In this document: positions 8,332-16,849 of the stretch, in pieces
Position numbering within the stretch: the first letter of the stretch is position 1
Layout: the number at the start of each line of letters is the position of its first letter
Assembly: GCF_009601165.1 (NCBI RefSeq)
Contig: NZ_WIRE01000001.1
Span: 1,116,001 to 1,180,000, forward strand
Source: Alcanivorax sediminis
GTDB taxonomy: Bacteria > Pseudomonadota > Gammaproteobacteria > Pseudomonadales > Alcanivoracaceae
Direction: 5' to 3'
Length of the DNA stretch: 64,000 nt
Notes under the pieces: model-generated
What the model was told of the DNA's origin: nothing
The model's input: the letters and a program-made list of their open reading frames with translations, nothing else
Databases searched by the model: none
Made by a program: the position numbers and the translations under genes

Positions 8332-8705
8332 GCAAGGCCCTGTTGATCATGGCCCATGGTAGCCGCAGCGAAACCGCTAACGACGAATTTCGTGCCCTGG
8401 TCGAAAAGGTGGCGGAATTCGCTCGCGCTAACGGTCAGGAATATGCCGCCGTGCTTCCCTGTTTTCTGGAGCTGGCCAAGCCATCGCTCATCGAGGCGAT
8501 CCAGCAACTGGAACATCAGCCGGTGGATACGGTTCAGTTGTATCCCTTGTTTTTCAATAAGGGGAAGCATGTAGGCAAAGATATTCCGTTCCAGATCGAC
8601 GAGGCCAGAGAACGGTTCCCGGAGCTGCAGGTGGAGCAGCTGGAGTACTTTGGTAGTGCGAAGGGCTTGGCTGCTTTTGTATTAGATCACCTCTCAACAT
8701 TGTGA
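8328..8705 (+). CDS. CbiX/SirB-type sirohydrochlorin chelatase
   Basis: The 125-residue protein is the size of short class II chelatases, which insert Co or Fe into sirohydrochlorin. It has the N-terminal motif LLIMAHGSRSETANDEF with the metal-binding His, then VQLYPLFFNKGKHVGKDIP with the second conserved His. Short CbiX-like chelatases act as homodimers. The product may feed sirohaem or cobalamin synthesis; the cobalamin block 19 kb away makes cobalt plausible but not proven. The ATG overlaps the HDAC-like stop. Confidence 0.85.
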   Translation: MSKALLIMAHGSRSETANDEFRALVEKVAEFARANGQEYAAVLPCFLELAKPSLIEAIQQLEHQPVDTVQLYPLFFNKGKHVGKDIPFQIDEARERFPELQVEQLEYFGSAKGLAAFVLDHLSTL

Positions 8706-8920
8706 ATTTCGAGGGAGTATAAAGGGGACCATTTTCGACGATCAGACAGATTGGACCATTTGACAGCCTCAACGGTTTGCGTCGATAACAGAATAAAACA
8801 ACAATCAGCTTTCATCAGGATGATGAGCTAGTCAGAAAATGATGGAAAGGATGTCCGTAGATACCTCGTTGTATGCCTCCGGTGCACTCTGCCTGTCCTG
8901 ACGATAATCAAGGAGGTATT

Positions 8921-10264
8921 GTGAAATTATCAATCGTGTTTTTCCTTCTCTCGGGATTGCTGGCCCCTGGGCTGACGCAAGCCTATGACAGTGCCCGTTT
9001 TATGGCTTCCGTGCGGGAAAAAAGCGCGATTTATCAGGAAATGGCGGACAGCAAGGAAATTCACAGCTTGATGCAGCAGGGCCGGATTGAAGAAGCAAAT
9101 AACCTGCTGATTTCCCTGGTTCCCAACAAGGATAAAACAGCATCGGATTACTTCTTTCTCGGCAATATGCTTTATCAGATCGATCCCGAGCGTAGTGGCA
9201 AGTTAATGATGAAAGCCGAGCGTCTTGATACCGAGAACCCCTTTGTCTGGTTCGAGAGAGGGATGCATGAGCATCGAAAGGGAAATTATCGATCTGCGCA
9301 GGACTACTATCTGGCAGTTATTGATTCTGGTGTACAGGCAGAATCCCCGGTTTTGCCGGCCTATCTCGCGCACGTGTACCTGATGCTGAATCAGCCTGAG
9401 GACGCTCTGGCTGTTTGGTCCAAAGTGAATTTTCGGCAGCATCACACGAGTATTGAAAAAGCGATGTACCCGATTTTTTCTGACCGTAATCAGGAGGCGG
9501 AACGGACCAGGCTGATCAGCCGGATTCGACGGGGAGAGAAAGCGTTGCTTTGCGATCTGGCGGCTCTGGATAGTGAATGGGAAAGTGATTGGTGGAATTA
9601 TGCTCCCAGAGAGAGCTACCTCGCCTTTGATGATGCCCTAGCCGGGGAGGTGCTGGATCCAGACGCTCCGCTGGCGGTGATCTATTCCCTGTGTCGTGAT
9701 GCGGATACGGTTACTCCGGGAGAGTATCTTGCGCGTGTGAAGGGGTTGGGGCTGATTGATGGCGAGCAGCAGCTGCCTGGATCCCCACGGTTTGTCTATG
9801 ATTTGGTCAGGCATTTGCTCTCGGAGCAAGAGATGTCAGCTGAAGAGGTGATGGCAAGGTGGGAGCGACGCTTGCTGGCGCTTGCCAAGTCGGATGCCGA
9901 GGCGAAGCCCTACTATGACGTTCTCGCGCATCTTTACGTTTCCACCGGCAATCAGGAGGCGCTGCGGGAGGTTGACCTTCATGGCTGGAAAAAACTGCAC
10001 GAGCCCAACTATGCAATCAGTTATCTGGTGGGTGTTGCCGATAACGAAGCACTGCTTGAAAAATCGTTAAAAGCCGCGCTCAAGGATTTTCCTCATTCCG
10101 AGGGCGTTGCGAGAATCGAGTTGCAGACTGACCCGGAGAGCATTGAGGTACTGTCTCATTATGTGGCGACCCAGTTTGCCAACGTAAAGGAAAATTGGGC
10201 GGGGCCGTACCGTCTGGGGGATTATATGAGCAGCCTTTCTGTTCAACTGAAAAAGCTTAAATGA
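8921..10264 (+). CDS. Secreted TPR-like protein of unknown function
   Basis: A GTG start at 8921 with a perfect AGGAGG at 8911-8916 gives a 447-residue protein with a signal peptide (KLSIVFFLLSGLLAPGLTQA, cleavage near residue 21). Helical repeat patterns of TPR type occupy about residues 45-190 (NNLLISLVPNKDKTASDYFFLGNM style repeats, then FERGMHEHRKGNYRSAQDYY). The rest is helical, without recognised motifs. Codon use is more A/T-rich than the neighbours, suggesting a different origin. It is probably periplasmic. I do not recognise the family. Confidence 0.7.
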   Translation: MKLSIVFFLLSGLLAPGLTQAYDSARFMASVREKSAIYQEMADSKEIHSLMQQGRIEEANNLLISLVPNKDKTASDYFFLGNMLYQIDPERSGKLMMKAERLDTENPFVWFERGMHEHRKGNYRSAQDYYLAVIDSGVQAESPVLPAYLAHVYLMLNQPEDALAVWSKVNFRQHHTSIEKAMYPIFSDRNQEAERTRLISRIRRGEKALLCDLAALDSEWESDWWNYAPRESYLAFDDALAGEVLDPDAPLAVIYSLCRDADTVTPGEYLARVKGLGLIDGEQQLPGSPRFVYDLVRHLLSEQEMSAEEVMARWERRLLALAKSDAEAKPYYDVLAHLYVSTGNQEALREVDLHGWKKLHEPNYAISYLVGVADNEALLEKSLKAALKDFPHSEGVARIELQTDPESIEVLSHYVATQFANVKENWAGPYRLGDYMSSLSVQLKKLK

Positions 10265-10332
10265 TATCGAATTGGCCCTGATACTTAATACGTCGCTTGC
10301 GCAATCTGGGTCTGGCCTTTGGGGGTGGTGAT

Positions 10333-10776
10333 ATGCAGTGTGTGAAGACAATGTTTTGCCTTGTTCTTCTCCTGGCAGTCGTGGCTTGCTCGGCGGGGAG
10401 AGAAGGAGAAGGGAGTGCTACCGGAAGTTGCTATGATCAGGCTAAAGCTTTTTCTTCTGATTTTTTAGCAAGTGCTGAAGCGATACGGGAAGAAAAATTG
10501 TTCGAAGCTTCGATGATGATTCAGGGTAGTGCGGAAAACCAACAGGAAGTCGATAGCCTGGAGGCGATGTCCGAAATTTTCTTCGTTCCTGTGAATGAGC
10601 TGCACTCTTCTATCAAGCGTTCAATGGCTGTCACGGTGGAAGGTTACCGGGAGGCTGGAGATGGGGCTTCCTGTGAGGGCATGTTCGATCCCAATGATCG
10701 GGATAAGATTCTCGGCATGTATTCCGAGCTTTGGGATCAGGCTCTCGCAGCGCTTGCTGAGATGGCTGGCGGTTGA
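10333..10776 (+). CDS. Predicted lipoprotein of unknown function
   Basis: The 147-residue product starts MQCVKTMFCLVLLLAVVACS, a lipoprotein signal with Cys near residue 19 as the lipidated residue. The mature part is acidic and helical and has two further Cys (GSCYDQAK and GASCEGMF). The ATG at 10333 is preceded by a GGGGGTGG purine tract. Base composition resembles the preceding secreted TPR-like gene, 68 bases upstream, and the two may form a small unit. No family recognised. Confidence 0.65.
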   Translation: MQCVKTMFCLVLLLAVVACSAGREGEGSATGSCYDQAKAFSSDFLASAEAIREEKLFEASMMIQGSAENQQEVDSLEAMSEIFFVPVNELHSSIKRSMAVTVEGYREAGDGASCEGMFDPNDRDKILGMYSELWDQALAALAEMAGG

Positions 10777-10815
10777 CGTATAGAGGGCTGGGTTGAGATC
10801 GCCAGCCGGGCAAAG

Positions 10816-10844
10816 AACCCCCTTCTGCATCCTGGAAGGGGGGC
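10816..10844. terminator. Inverted repeat between convergent genes, possible terminator
   Basis: CCCCCTT at 10818-10824 pairs with AAGGGGG at 10836-10842 around an 11-base loop. It sits between the lipoprotein gene and speE, which converge. The T tracts on either side are short, so it may be a weak bidirectional terminator. Confidence 0.45.
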
Positions 10845-10850
10845 GTATCT

Positions 10851-11711
10851 TTAGCCCTTGATGGCCTTGGTCATGAAGGGCGGCAATACCAGTGCACCTT
10901 TATGAATGGCGGCGGAGTAGTACTGGGTGTCGAAACCTTTCCCGGTGGCATCCGCTTCGCGGAACTCGCCCACATTGGTGTTCTTGCCCGCCATGGTGCA
11001 GCTCCACCAGCCGCTCGGATACACCGGCTGCGGGAACGGCAGGGTCTGGGTGCTGGTAAAGCCGGCTTCACGCATGTTGGCGTGCAAATCCTTGATGATG
11101 GTGTCGCTGTGCAGCAGCGGTGATTCCGATTGCTGCACAATGATGCCACCTTCGGCCAGCACGCGGTGGCAATCGCGGAAGAAGTCGGCCTTGAACAGGC
11201 CTTCCGCCGGGCCGACCGGGTCGGTGGAATCCACGATGATCACGTCCACACTGCCATCGGCACAATCACGCATGTACTGCACGCCGTCTTCAAACAACAG
11301 CTCGGCACGGGGATCGTCGTTGGATTCGCACAGCTCCGGGAAGTACTTCTCGGAGTAGCGGGTCACCATCTCGTCGATATCAATCTGGGTGGCTTTCTCT
11401 ACACCCGGATGACGCAGTACTTCACGCAGGGTGCCGCAGTCGCCGCCGCCAATGATGACCACGCGTTTCGGGTTGGCATGACTGAACAGCACCGGGTGCG
11501 ACATCATTTCGTGATAGAGGAAATTGTCACGAGTAGTGAGCATGGTGGCGCCATCGATGGTCATCAGGTAACCGAAACTGTCGGTCTCCCACATCTCGAT
11601 GTGTTGATACTCGGTCTGTACCTCTTCCAGCTTCTGCTTCAGACGCAGGCCGAAGGCGGTGCCAGCGCTGTCAAAGTGCTCGTAAAACCAGTTGTCTTGG
11701 GTGCTGCTCAT
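10851..11711 (-). CDS. speE: Polyamine aminopropyltransferase (spermidine synthase)
   Basis: The 286-residue cytosolic enzyme transfers the aminopropyl group from decarboxylated S-adenosylmethionine to putrescine, giving spermidine. Visible motifs are TIDGATMLTTRDNFLYHEMMSHP, the cofactor-binding VVIIGGGDCGTLREVLRH, the acidic DIDEMV and the catalytic region VDVIIVDSTDPVGPAEGLF. The length is that of E. coli SpeE. It is divergent from speA across 186 bases, pairing two steps of the same pathway. No speD or agmatinase gene is in the window. Confidence 0.95.
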   Translation of the reverse strand: MSSTQDNWFYEHFDSAGTAFGLRLKQKLEEVQTEYQHIEMWETDSFGYLMTIDGATMLTTRDNFLYHEMMSHPVLFSHANPKRVVIIGGGDCGTLREVLRHPGVEKATQIDIDEMVTRYSEKYFPELCESNDDPRAELLFEDGVQYMRDCADGSVDVIIVDSTDPVGPAEGLFKADFFRDCHRVLAEGGIIVQQSESPLLHSDTIIKDLHANMREAGFTSTQTLPFPQPVYPSGWWSCTMAGKNTNVGEFREADATGKGFDTQYYSAAIHKGALVLPPFMTKAIKG

Positions 11712-11897
11712 GGGCCTTTCCGGTGGGTGGGAGCGCTGTGGCTCCTGTGATGGTTAATAGTCGCGATTGTAAGACCTCAGCCCCCCCTGTCAAAGGGCTA
11801 AAAAGGGATGCGACGAGCGGCAGCAGGCAGGCATAATGGCGCCAAAGAGCGTGCCAGTGTGGTGCGTGTTGCATGTCAGCGTTTAACAGGACAGGTA

Positions 11898-13778
11898 ATG
11901 ACCGATTCAAGCTCCGTACCGGCCAGCGAGATCTACAATGTGGACCGCTGGGGTGACAGCTACTTCCGCATCGATCAGGGCGGCGAGTTGTGTGTGCGAC
12001 CCAATGGTGAACAGGGCGGCGAAGCCACCCTGGAAGCCGTGCTGGAGGCCTGTCGAGCCGCCGGGCTGCGTGCGCCGGTGTTGGCAAGGTTTTCCGGAAT
12101 CCTGCGCCAGCGGGTCAAGCAGCTGGCAGGTGCTTTCCGCGAGGCCATTGACGGTCATGGCTATCAGGGCCAGTACACCCCGGTGTACCCCATCAAGGTG
12201 AACCAGCAGCGCCGGGTAGTGCATGAGATCATCCGTGCCCGTGAAGACGGTGAGCGCATCGGTCTGGAAGCCGGCTCCAAGCCGGAGCTGCTGGCCGTAC
12301 TGGCATTGTCCAACCCCGGCGACACGATCGTCTGTAACGGCTACAAGGATGCGGAGTACCTGCGTCTGGCGCTGATGGGCGAGCGACTGGGCTTCCACGT
12401 GCATATTGTGGTGGAGAAAATGTCCGAGCTGCCTGCCCTGCTGCGTATTGCCGATGAGCTGGGTGTGTCACCCCGCATCGGCTTGCGGGTGCGGCTGATG
12501 AGCATCAGCAAGGGCAACTGGCAGAACACCGGTGGAGAGAAATCCAAGTTCGGCTTGAGCGCGCCGCAGCTGATGAGCGCCATCGAACACTGTCGTCAGG
12601 CGGGCCGGCTGGATTGCGTCAGGTTGCTGCATTTTCATCTGGGCTCCCAGGTGGCCAATATCCAGGATATCAAGGCGGGTATGCGCGAAGCGGCCCGTTA
12701 CTACGCCGAGATGCGAGCACTGGGCGCGGCGGTGGAAACCGTGGACGTGGGCGGCGGTCTGGGCGTCGATTACGAGGGTACCCACTCACGCTCCTATTGC
12801 TCCATGAACTACGGGGTGGCGGACTATGCCCGCCACATCGTGCAGACCCTGCAGCAGCAGTGTCATCAGCGCGGGCTGCCCGAGCCCAACATCATTTCCG
12901 AGTCTGGCCGAGCCCTGACGGCGCATCATGCGGTGTTGCTGGTCAATATCACCGATCAGGAGTCCCTGTCGCCGGTCACGGTGGCGGCACCTGGCAATGA
13001 CGACGCAACAGAACTGCATCAGCTCTGGGAGCTTCAACAACAGCTCCAGGGCAAGGCGGGCAATTTGCTGGAGCGTTTCTCCGAGGTGGTGGGCGCATGG
13101 CAAGATATTCATCAGCGCTATCTGGCAGGGGATCTTGGTCTGGATGCCCGCGCCCGTGGCGAGCAGTTGTATATCAATTGCTTGCTGGCCCTGCGTGCTC
13201 GCCTTAACCCGCTACGCAAACAGCAGCGTGATTTGCTCGACAAGCTGAACGAAACGCTGGCCGACAAGCTGTTCGTGAATTTCTCTGTGTTTCAGTCGGT
13301 GCCAGATGTGTGGGGGATCAATCAGGTCTTCCCGGTGTTGCCACTGTCGGGCCTCAACCAGCCTGTGACCCGGCGCGCGGTTTTGCAGGATATTACCTGT
13401 GACTCTGATGGCCGCATCGACCAGTTTGTGGATGGCGAAGGGGTGGAGTCTTCGCTGCCGTTGCCGGATGATATCAACGGCCATCTAGGCATCTTCATGG
13501 TAGGGGCTTATCAGGAAATCCTCGGTGACATGCATAACCTGTTCGGTGATACCGACTCGGTGGATGTGGATGTAACTGACGATGGCCAGATCGTCCTTGA
13601 TCATGCCATTCAGGGCGATACGGTGAGCTCTGTGCTGCGCTATGTGAACTACGACCCGGATCGTCTGCTGGAAACCCTGGAAAAGAACTGCCGCCAGGCC
13701 CATTTGAGCTCAGATGAGCAAGATGGCTTCATTGAACTGGTAAGGGAAGGGCTGGCAGGGTATACCTATCTGGAATGA
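11898..13778 (+). CDS. speA: Biosynthetic arginine decarboxylase
   Basis: The 626-residue PLP enzyme converts arginine to agmatine, the first step of the arginine route to putrescine. It has the N-terminal barrel signature TPVYPIKVNQQRRVV with the PLP lysine, GLEAGSKPEL, HFHLGSQVANI and ETVDVGGGLGVDY. Near the C-terminus comes the FQSVPDVWGINQVFP segment with the long SpeA-specific extension. ATG 11898, preceded by ACAGGT, gives the family N-terminus (IYNVDRWGDSYFRI); the in-frame ATG at 11808 adds an unlikely basic segment. It is divergent from speE. Confidence 0.95.
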   Translation: MTDSSSVPASEIYNVDRWGDSYFRIDQGGELCVRPNGEQGGEATLEAVLEACRAAGLRAPVLARFSGILRQRVKQLAGAFREAIDGHGYQGQYTPVYPIKVNQQRRVVHEIIRAREDGERIGLEAGSKPELLAVLALSNPGDTIVCNGYKDAEYLRLALMGERLGFHVHIVVEKMSELPALLRIADELGVSPRIGLRVRLMSISKGNWQNTGGEKSKFGLSAPQLMSAIEHCRQAGRLDCVRLLHFHLGSQVANIQDIKAGMREAARYYAEMRALGAAVETVDVGGGLGVDYEGTHSRSYCSMNYGVADYARHIVQTLQQQCHQRGLPEPNIISESGRALTAHHAVLLVNITDQESLSPVTVAAPGNDDATELHQLWELQQQLQGKAGNLLERFSEVVGAWQDIHQRYLAGDLGLDARARGEQLYINCLLALRARLNPLRKQQRDLLDKLNETLADKLFVNFSVFQSVPDVWGINQVFPVLPLSGLNQPVTRRAVLQDITCDSDGRIDQFVDGEGVESSLPLPDDINGHLGIFMVGAYQEILGDMHNLFGDTDSVDVDVTDDGQIVLDHAIQGDTVSSVLRYVNYDPDRLLETLEKNCRQAHLSSDEQDGFIELVREGLAGYTYLE

Positions 13779-13781
13779 TTT

Positions 13782-13870
13782 CGAGCTACGAGCTACGCTC
13801 GATTGGAAAGTTAAACCCAAAATAGTGCCCGGGTTTTTCGAAGAACGGAAACGCCTTCCAAATCGTCGAG
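13782..13870. repeat. Heptamer repeat (CGAGCTA x2) with partial inverted arm
   Basis: Two perfect CGAGCTA units (13782-13795) and a degenerate third begin three bases after the speA stop codon. CTCGATTGGAAAG (13798-13810) is approximately inverted at CTTCCAAATCGTCGAG (13855-13870), giving a possible long hairpin. The remaining bases up to the Rieske gene at 14044 show no gene. Confidence 0.65.
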
Positions 13871-14043
13871 TTCGGCGACAGGCAGGATCTGATGCCCCTT
13901 AGGAGATTCAACTTGTTGAACGAAGGGCTTTCCGTCGGCATGGTCTCTGTAGAATGGCCAGCCTCCCATTCTGCCAACAAGTTAGTTCTTCGGGGGTGTT
14001 TCTAGCCGCTCGAAGCTTTTTCCCCGCCAGCAAGGAGTGCAAG

Positions 14044-14388
14044 ATGCGTTACGAATTGTGTGCCAGTAGTGAAATCCCGGAAGGAAAGAGCAAGGCCATG
14101 CAGGCCGGTGAGACCAAGTTGGTGGTGTATCACCTGAGCGATGGGTTCTATGCTACACAGGCTCGTTGCAGTCACATGTTTGCCTCTCTCGGCAAAGGCA
14201 AAATTGTGGATGACAAGTGCGTCCAGTGCCCGCTGCACCGCGCTCGTTTCGATATTCGTACGGGCGATGTGAGCGAGTGGGCCAATTTCCCTCCCGGTGT
14301 ACAGCTGCTGAACGTGGTCCGCGGTGAGAAAAAACTGGATACCTGGCCAGTCAGTGAAGAGAACGGCCAGTTGTTCGTGGAGATCTGA
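14044..14388 (+). CDS. Small Rieske [2Fe-2S] protein
   Basis: A 114-residue stand-alone Rieske protein of the ferredoxin type. The cluster ligands are in ARCSHMFA (Cys-x-His) and CVQCPLHRARFD (Cys-x2-His), separated by the usual short spacer. Such proteins carry electrons to oxygenases or serve as NirD-like subunits. There is no membrane anchor or signal peptide, so it is cytosolic. The ATG has AAGGAG about 10 bases upstream; upstream in-frame starts have no such site. Its stop overlaps the DUF4112 start. No oxygenase partner lies next to it. Confidence 0.9.
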   Translation: MRYELCASSEIPEGKSKAMQAGETKLVVYHLSDGFYATQARCSHMFASLGKGKIVDDKCVQCPLHRARFDIRTGDVSEWANFPPGVQLLNVVRGEKKLDTWPVSEENGQLFVEI

Positions 14389-14840
14389 TGGCGGTCAGTG
14401 AAGAAAAGCAGCGCGCAGCGCTGGCGCGGCTGGACAAGTTCAGCCGCTTTACCGACAGCAGTATCGGTATTCCTTTCACAAAATTCCGGTTTGGTGCGGA
14501 AGCCCTTATCGGTTTGATTCCCGGCATCGGTGACGTGGCAGGTCTTGCGCTTTCGAGCTATGTGCTGATCGAGGCGCAGCGGGCGGGGGCAAGCAACAAG
14601 GTGAAGCTGCGTATGGTGCGCAACATGCTCATCGATTTCGCCGGCGGGTTGTTGCCGGTGGTGGGCGATGCGTTCGATGCTATCTACAAGGCCAACACCC
14701 GCAATACCGCGCTGCTTCGCCGCTACCTGGAAGAACAGCTGGAAATCGAACCACCGCCGAAACCTTTCCCCTGGGGAACATTGATTGGCCTGTCGATCCT
14801 GTTCGCCATTTTGACCGGCGGTTTGACGTTGATTCTTTAA
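14388..14840 (+). CDS. DUF4112 membrane protein
   Basis: The 150-residue protein has the DUF4112 pattern: LDKFSRFTDSSIGIPFTKFR, the Gly/Pro-rich LIGLIPGIGDVAGLALSSYV, then NMLIDFAGGLLPVVGDAFD and YKANTRNTALLRRYLEEQ. A C-terminal membrane helix (LIGLSILFAILTGGLTLIL) ends the protein. The function is unknown. It is translationally coupled to the Rieske gene. Confidence 0.88.
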   Translation: MAVSEEKQRAALARLDKFSRFTDSSIGIPFTKFRFGAEALIGLIPGIGDVAGLALSSYVLIEAQRAGASNKVKLRMVRNMLIDFAGGLLPVVGDAFDAIYKANTRNTALLRRYLEEQLEIEPPPKPFPWGTLIGLSILFAILTGGLTLIL

Positions 14841-14934
14841 CAAGAAAAATGTCGCCAGCAGGCTGGCTTCTACGGCAGATTTCTTCTTTGATCGTTTCTC
14901 GACTGGTGACCTGTCAGATAAAGGAAGGGCTGTT

Positions 14935-15014
14935 CGAGTTACGAGTGGCGAGTTTCGAAAGACAAAACCGGAAAGCGGTAAGGATTGAAGGTTTTCGCAA
15001 CTCGCTTCGCTCCG
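14935..15014. repeat. Palindromic heptamer element (CGAGTTA-type arms)
   Basis: The left arm is CGAGTTA, CGAGTGG, CGAGTTT, CGAAAGA (14935-14962). The right arm, from GGTTTTCGCAACTCGCTTCG at about 14990, is its approximate reverse complement. The core after the left arm reads CAAAACC. Before it, 14856-14878 holds a REP-like fragment (CAGGCTGGCTTCTACGGCAG). Confidence 0.75.
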
Positions 15015-15043
15015 TTCCTGCAGTTGATCCGGGATTCGTCTTT

Positions 15044-15064
15044 TAGCTATTAACTATTAATTGC
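15044..15064. repeat. AT-rich heptamer tract
   Basis: TAGCTAT, TAACTAT and TAATTGC are three 7-bp units. Read on the minus strand they begin five bases after the stop codon of the DUF523 gene. It is a different sequence from the neighbouring CGAGTTN element but keeps the same period. Confidence 0.5.
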
Positions 15065-15069
15065 CTTTT

Positions 15070-15738
15070 CTAGTGCATGGCCTGCCCAAGTCGCGACAGA
15101 TAATGCTGAAAGTTGGTCTTCAACGGTTCTTCCAGTAATTCGCTTTTCTCAAGGCGCTCCTGCAGCCAGCTGCCCTGATGGTCATTGTGGTGCCACTGCT
15201 GATAACAGAAAACCTGTATCACGAATTGTTTCAGGAAGGCCGGTTTTTCCAGGTCACTCTCGTTGGCCAGGGCAATGCGTGGATAAAGTTCGTGAAGCTT
15301 GCGGGCGAAGGCGCCGGAGCCGGTGGCAATCTCGTTGCCATGTTCGTCATGAATCGGGGTGGTGAGGTGGCCGCAACTGGGAGAGCGAGCCTTGAGCACG
15401 AACCCGCACAGGGGCTCCCCCAGGTTTGCAGCAATGTTCTCAAGAGACTCGGTGTAGTCCATGGAAGGGTTGTTTACTGCTTTAACTCGTTGAGCATCGT
15501 CAAACTGCACGACCTGAATGGGGGGGCGGGGAATGGGCAAGCCGATGCTGACTTCCGGGCAGGTTTCACGAAAACGCATCAGCGGCGCCAGCTGGTGCAT
15601 GACAATACCATTATGCTTGTGATCACCGTCGTAACGAACTCTCTGGCCAGTGAGGCAGGCGCTGACTCCGATCACCGGCTTTTGCCACTCCTGGCGGGGT
15701 AGTGAAAACCCCATTTCTTCCAGTAGATCCGTTAGCAT
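15070..15738 (-). CDS. DUF523 family protein
   Basis: The 222-residue protein carries the DUF523 signature: PVIGVSACLTGQRVRYDGDHK, RETCPEVSIGLPIPRPPIQV and FVLKARSPSCGH. Three conserved Cys (SACLTG, ETCPE, SPSCG) could bind metal or nucleotide-derived ligands; the biochemical role is unknown. DUF523 is often fused to DUF1722, but here the C-terminal part is a short helical segment. The ATG has GGGAGC upstream. It diverges from the dehydrogenase gene across 41 bases. Confidence 0.85.
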   Translation of the reverse strand: MLTDLLEEMGFSLPRQEWQKPVIGVSACLTGQRVRYDGDHKHNGIVMHQLAPLMRFRETCPEVSIGLPIPRPPIQVVQFDDAQRVKAVNNPSMDYTESLENIAANLGEPLCGFVLKARSPSCGHLTTPIHDEHGNEIATGSGAFARKLHELYPRIALANESDLEKPAFLKQFVIQVFCYQQWHHNDHQGSWLQERLEKSELLEEPLKTNFQHYLSRLGQAMH

Positions 15739-15779
15739 GGGTGCTCCCTTTTCATTCTTGCCGCTGAAGGACTTTGATC

Positions 15780-16730
15780 ATGCAGGGCGTCTTTCTCGAT
15801 TCGGAAACCGTGAACCCCGATGAACTGGACTTCAGCGCACTGGATGCGCTGATGCCCTGGACCTTTTTCCCCTATACGGCCCCGGCACAGCGAGTCGAGC
15901 GCTTGCAGGGGGCGCAGGTGGTTATCACCAACAAGGTGGTGCTGGATGCCGATACCCTTGCTGCCTGCCCTGCGCTCAAGCTTATCTGTATTTGTGCCAC
16001 GGGTACCAATAATGTGGACCTGAACGCCGCCCGGGATCAAGGCATTGTGGTGTGCAATGTGTCCGGCTATGCGCGGGCTTCGGTGGCGCAGCACAGCCTG
16101 ATGCTGATGCTCACCCTGGCCACCCACTGTTTGCAGTACGATCGGGCAGTGAAACGGGGCGACTGGAGTGAGGCACGGCAGTTTTGTCTGCTCGATTACC
16201 CGATCATGGAACTGGCGGGCAAAACCCTCGGTATTATTGGCTACGGTGATCTGGGCCGAGAAACGGGTCGGCTTGCGGAGGCCTTTGGCATGAAGGTGAT
16301 CGCGGCGCAGTCTTTCAGTGGCCGCAGCCATGAGGGCCGTTTGCCGTTATCTGAGTTACTGCCGCAAGCCGATGTGATCAGCTTGCATTGCCCTCTCACC
16401 GCCCAGACCGACAAGCTGGTGGACGCTGCCTTCCTTTCGCAAATGAAGCCAGGTGCCTTGCTGATCAATACAGCCCGGGGCGGGCTGGTGGATGAGCCTG
16501 CACTGGCCGAGGCGTTGCGTAGTGGCCAACTGGGTGGTGCCGGCCTGGATGTGCTCAGCAGCGAACCACCGCCCCGCGACCATGTGCTGCTGGCAAAAGA
16601 TATTCCAAACCTGATTATCACCCCGCACAACGCCTGGGGTACCCGCGAGTGCCGGCAACGGTTGCTGGATGGAGTGGTCAGTAATATCCAGAATTGGCGG
16701 GCGGGTGCAGCGACCAATGTGGTGAATTAA
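15780..16730 (+). CDS. D-2-hydroxyacid dehydrogenase (glycerate dehydrogenase/hydroxypyruvate reductase type)
   Basis: This 316-residue NAD(P)-dependent dehydrogenase has the Rossmann motif TLGIIGYGDLGRETGRLAE, the substrate-binding Arg in INTARGGLVDEPAL, the catalytic Glu in VLSSEPPPRD and the catalytic His in ITPHNAWGTRE. Sequence and length resemble HprA-type enzymes that reduce hydroxypyruvate to glycerate. ATG 15780 is preferred to the TTG six bases earlier because the AAGG lies at better spacing from it. The exact substrate cannot be fixed from sequence. Confidence 0.88.
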   Translation: MQGVFLDSETVNPDELDFSALDALMPWTFFPYTAPAQRVERLQGAQVVITNKVVLDADTLAACPALKLICICATGTNNVDLNAARDQGIVVCNVSGYARASVAQHSLMLMLTLATHCLQYDRAVKRGDWSEARQFCLLDYPIMELAGKTLGIIGYGDLGRETGRLAEAFGMKVIAAQSFSGRSHEGRLPLSELLPQADVISLHCPLTAQTDKLVDAAFLSQMKPGALLINTARGGLVDEPALAEALRSGQLGGAGLDVLSSEPPPRDHVLLAKDIPNLIITPHNAWGTRECRQRLLDGVVSNIQNWRAGAATNVVN

Positions 16731-16741
16731 AACAGAAGTTT

Positions 16742-16843
16742 CGAGTGGCGAGTTTCGAGTTGCGAAAGTCAAAACCCGCCAGTCCTTGTTGGTAGGGCGG
16801 CTAAATGTTTTCGCTTTTCGAAACTCGCTTCTCGTCACTCGCT
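16742..16843. repeat. Palindromic heptamer element (CGAGTGG/CGAGTTT arms)
   Basis: Left arm CGAGTGG, CGAGTTT, CGAGTTG, CGAAAGT (16742-16769) starts 11 bases after the dehydrogenase stop. The right arm (about 16807-16843), TTTTCGAAACTCGCTTCTCG and CACTCGC, is the inverse and ends seven bases from the SDR stop. The element therefore fills the space between two convergent genes. Confidence 0.85.
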
Positions 16844-16849
16844 CCTGCT

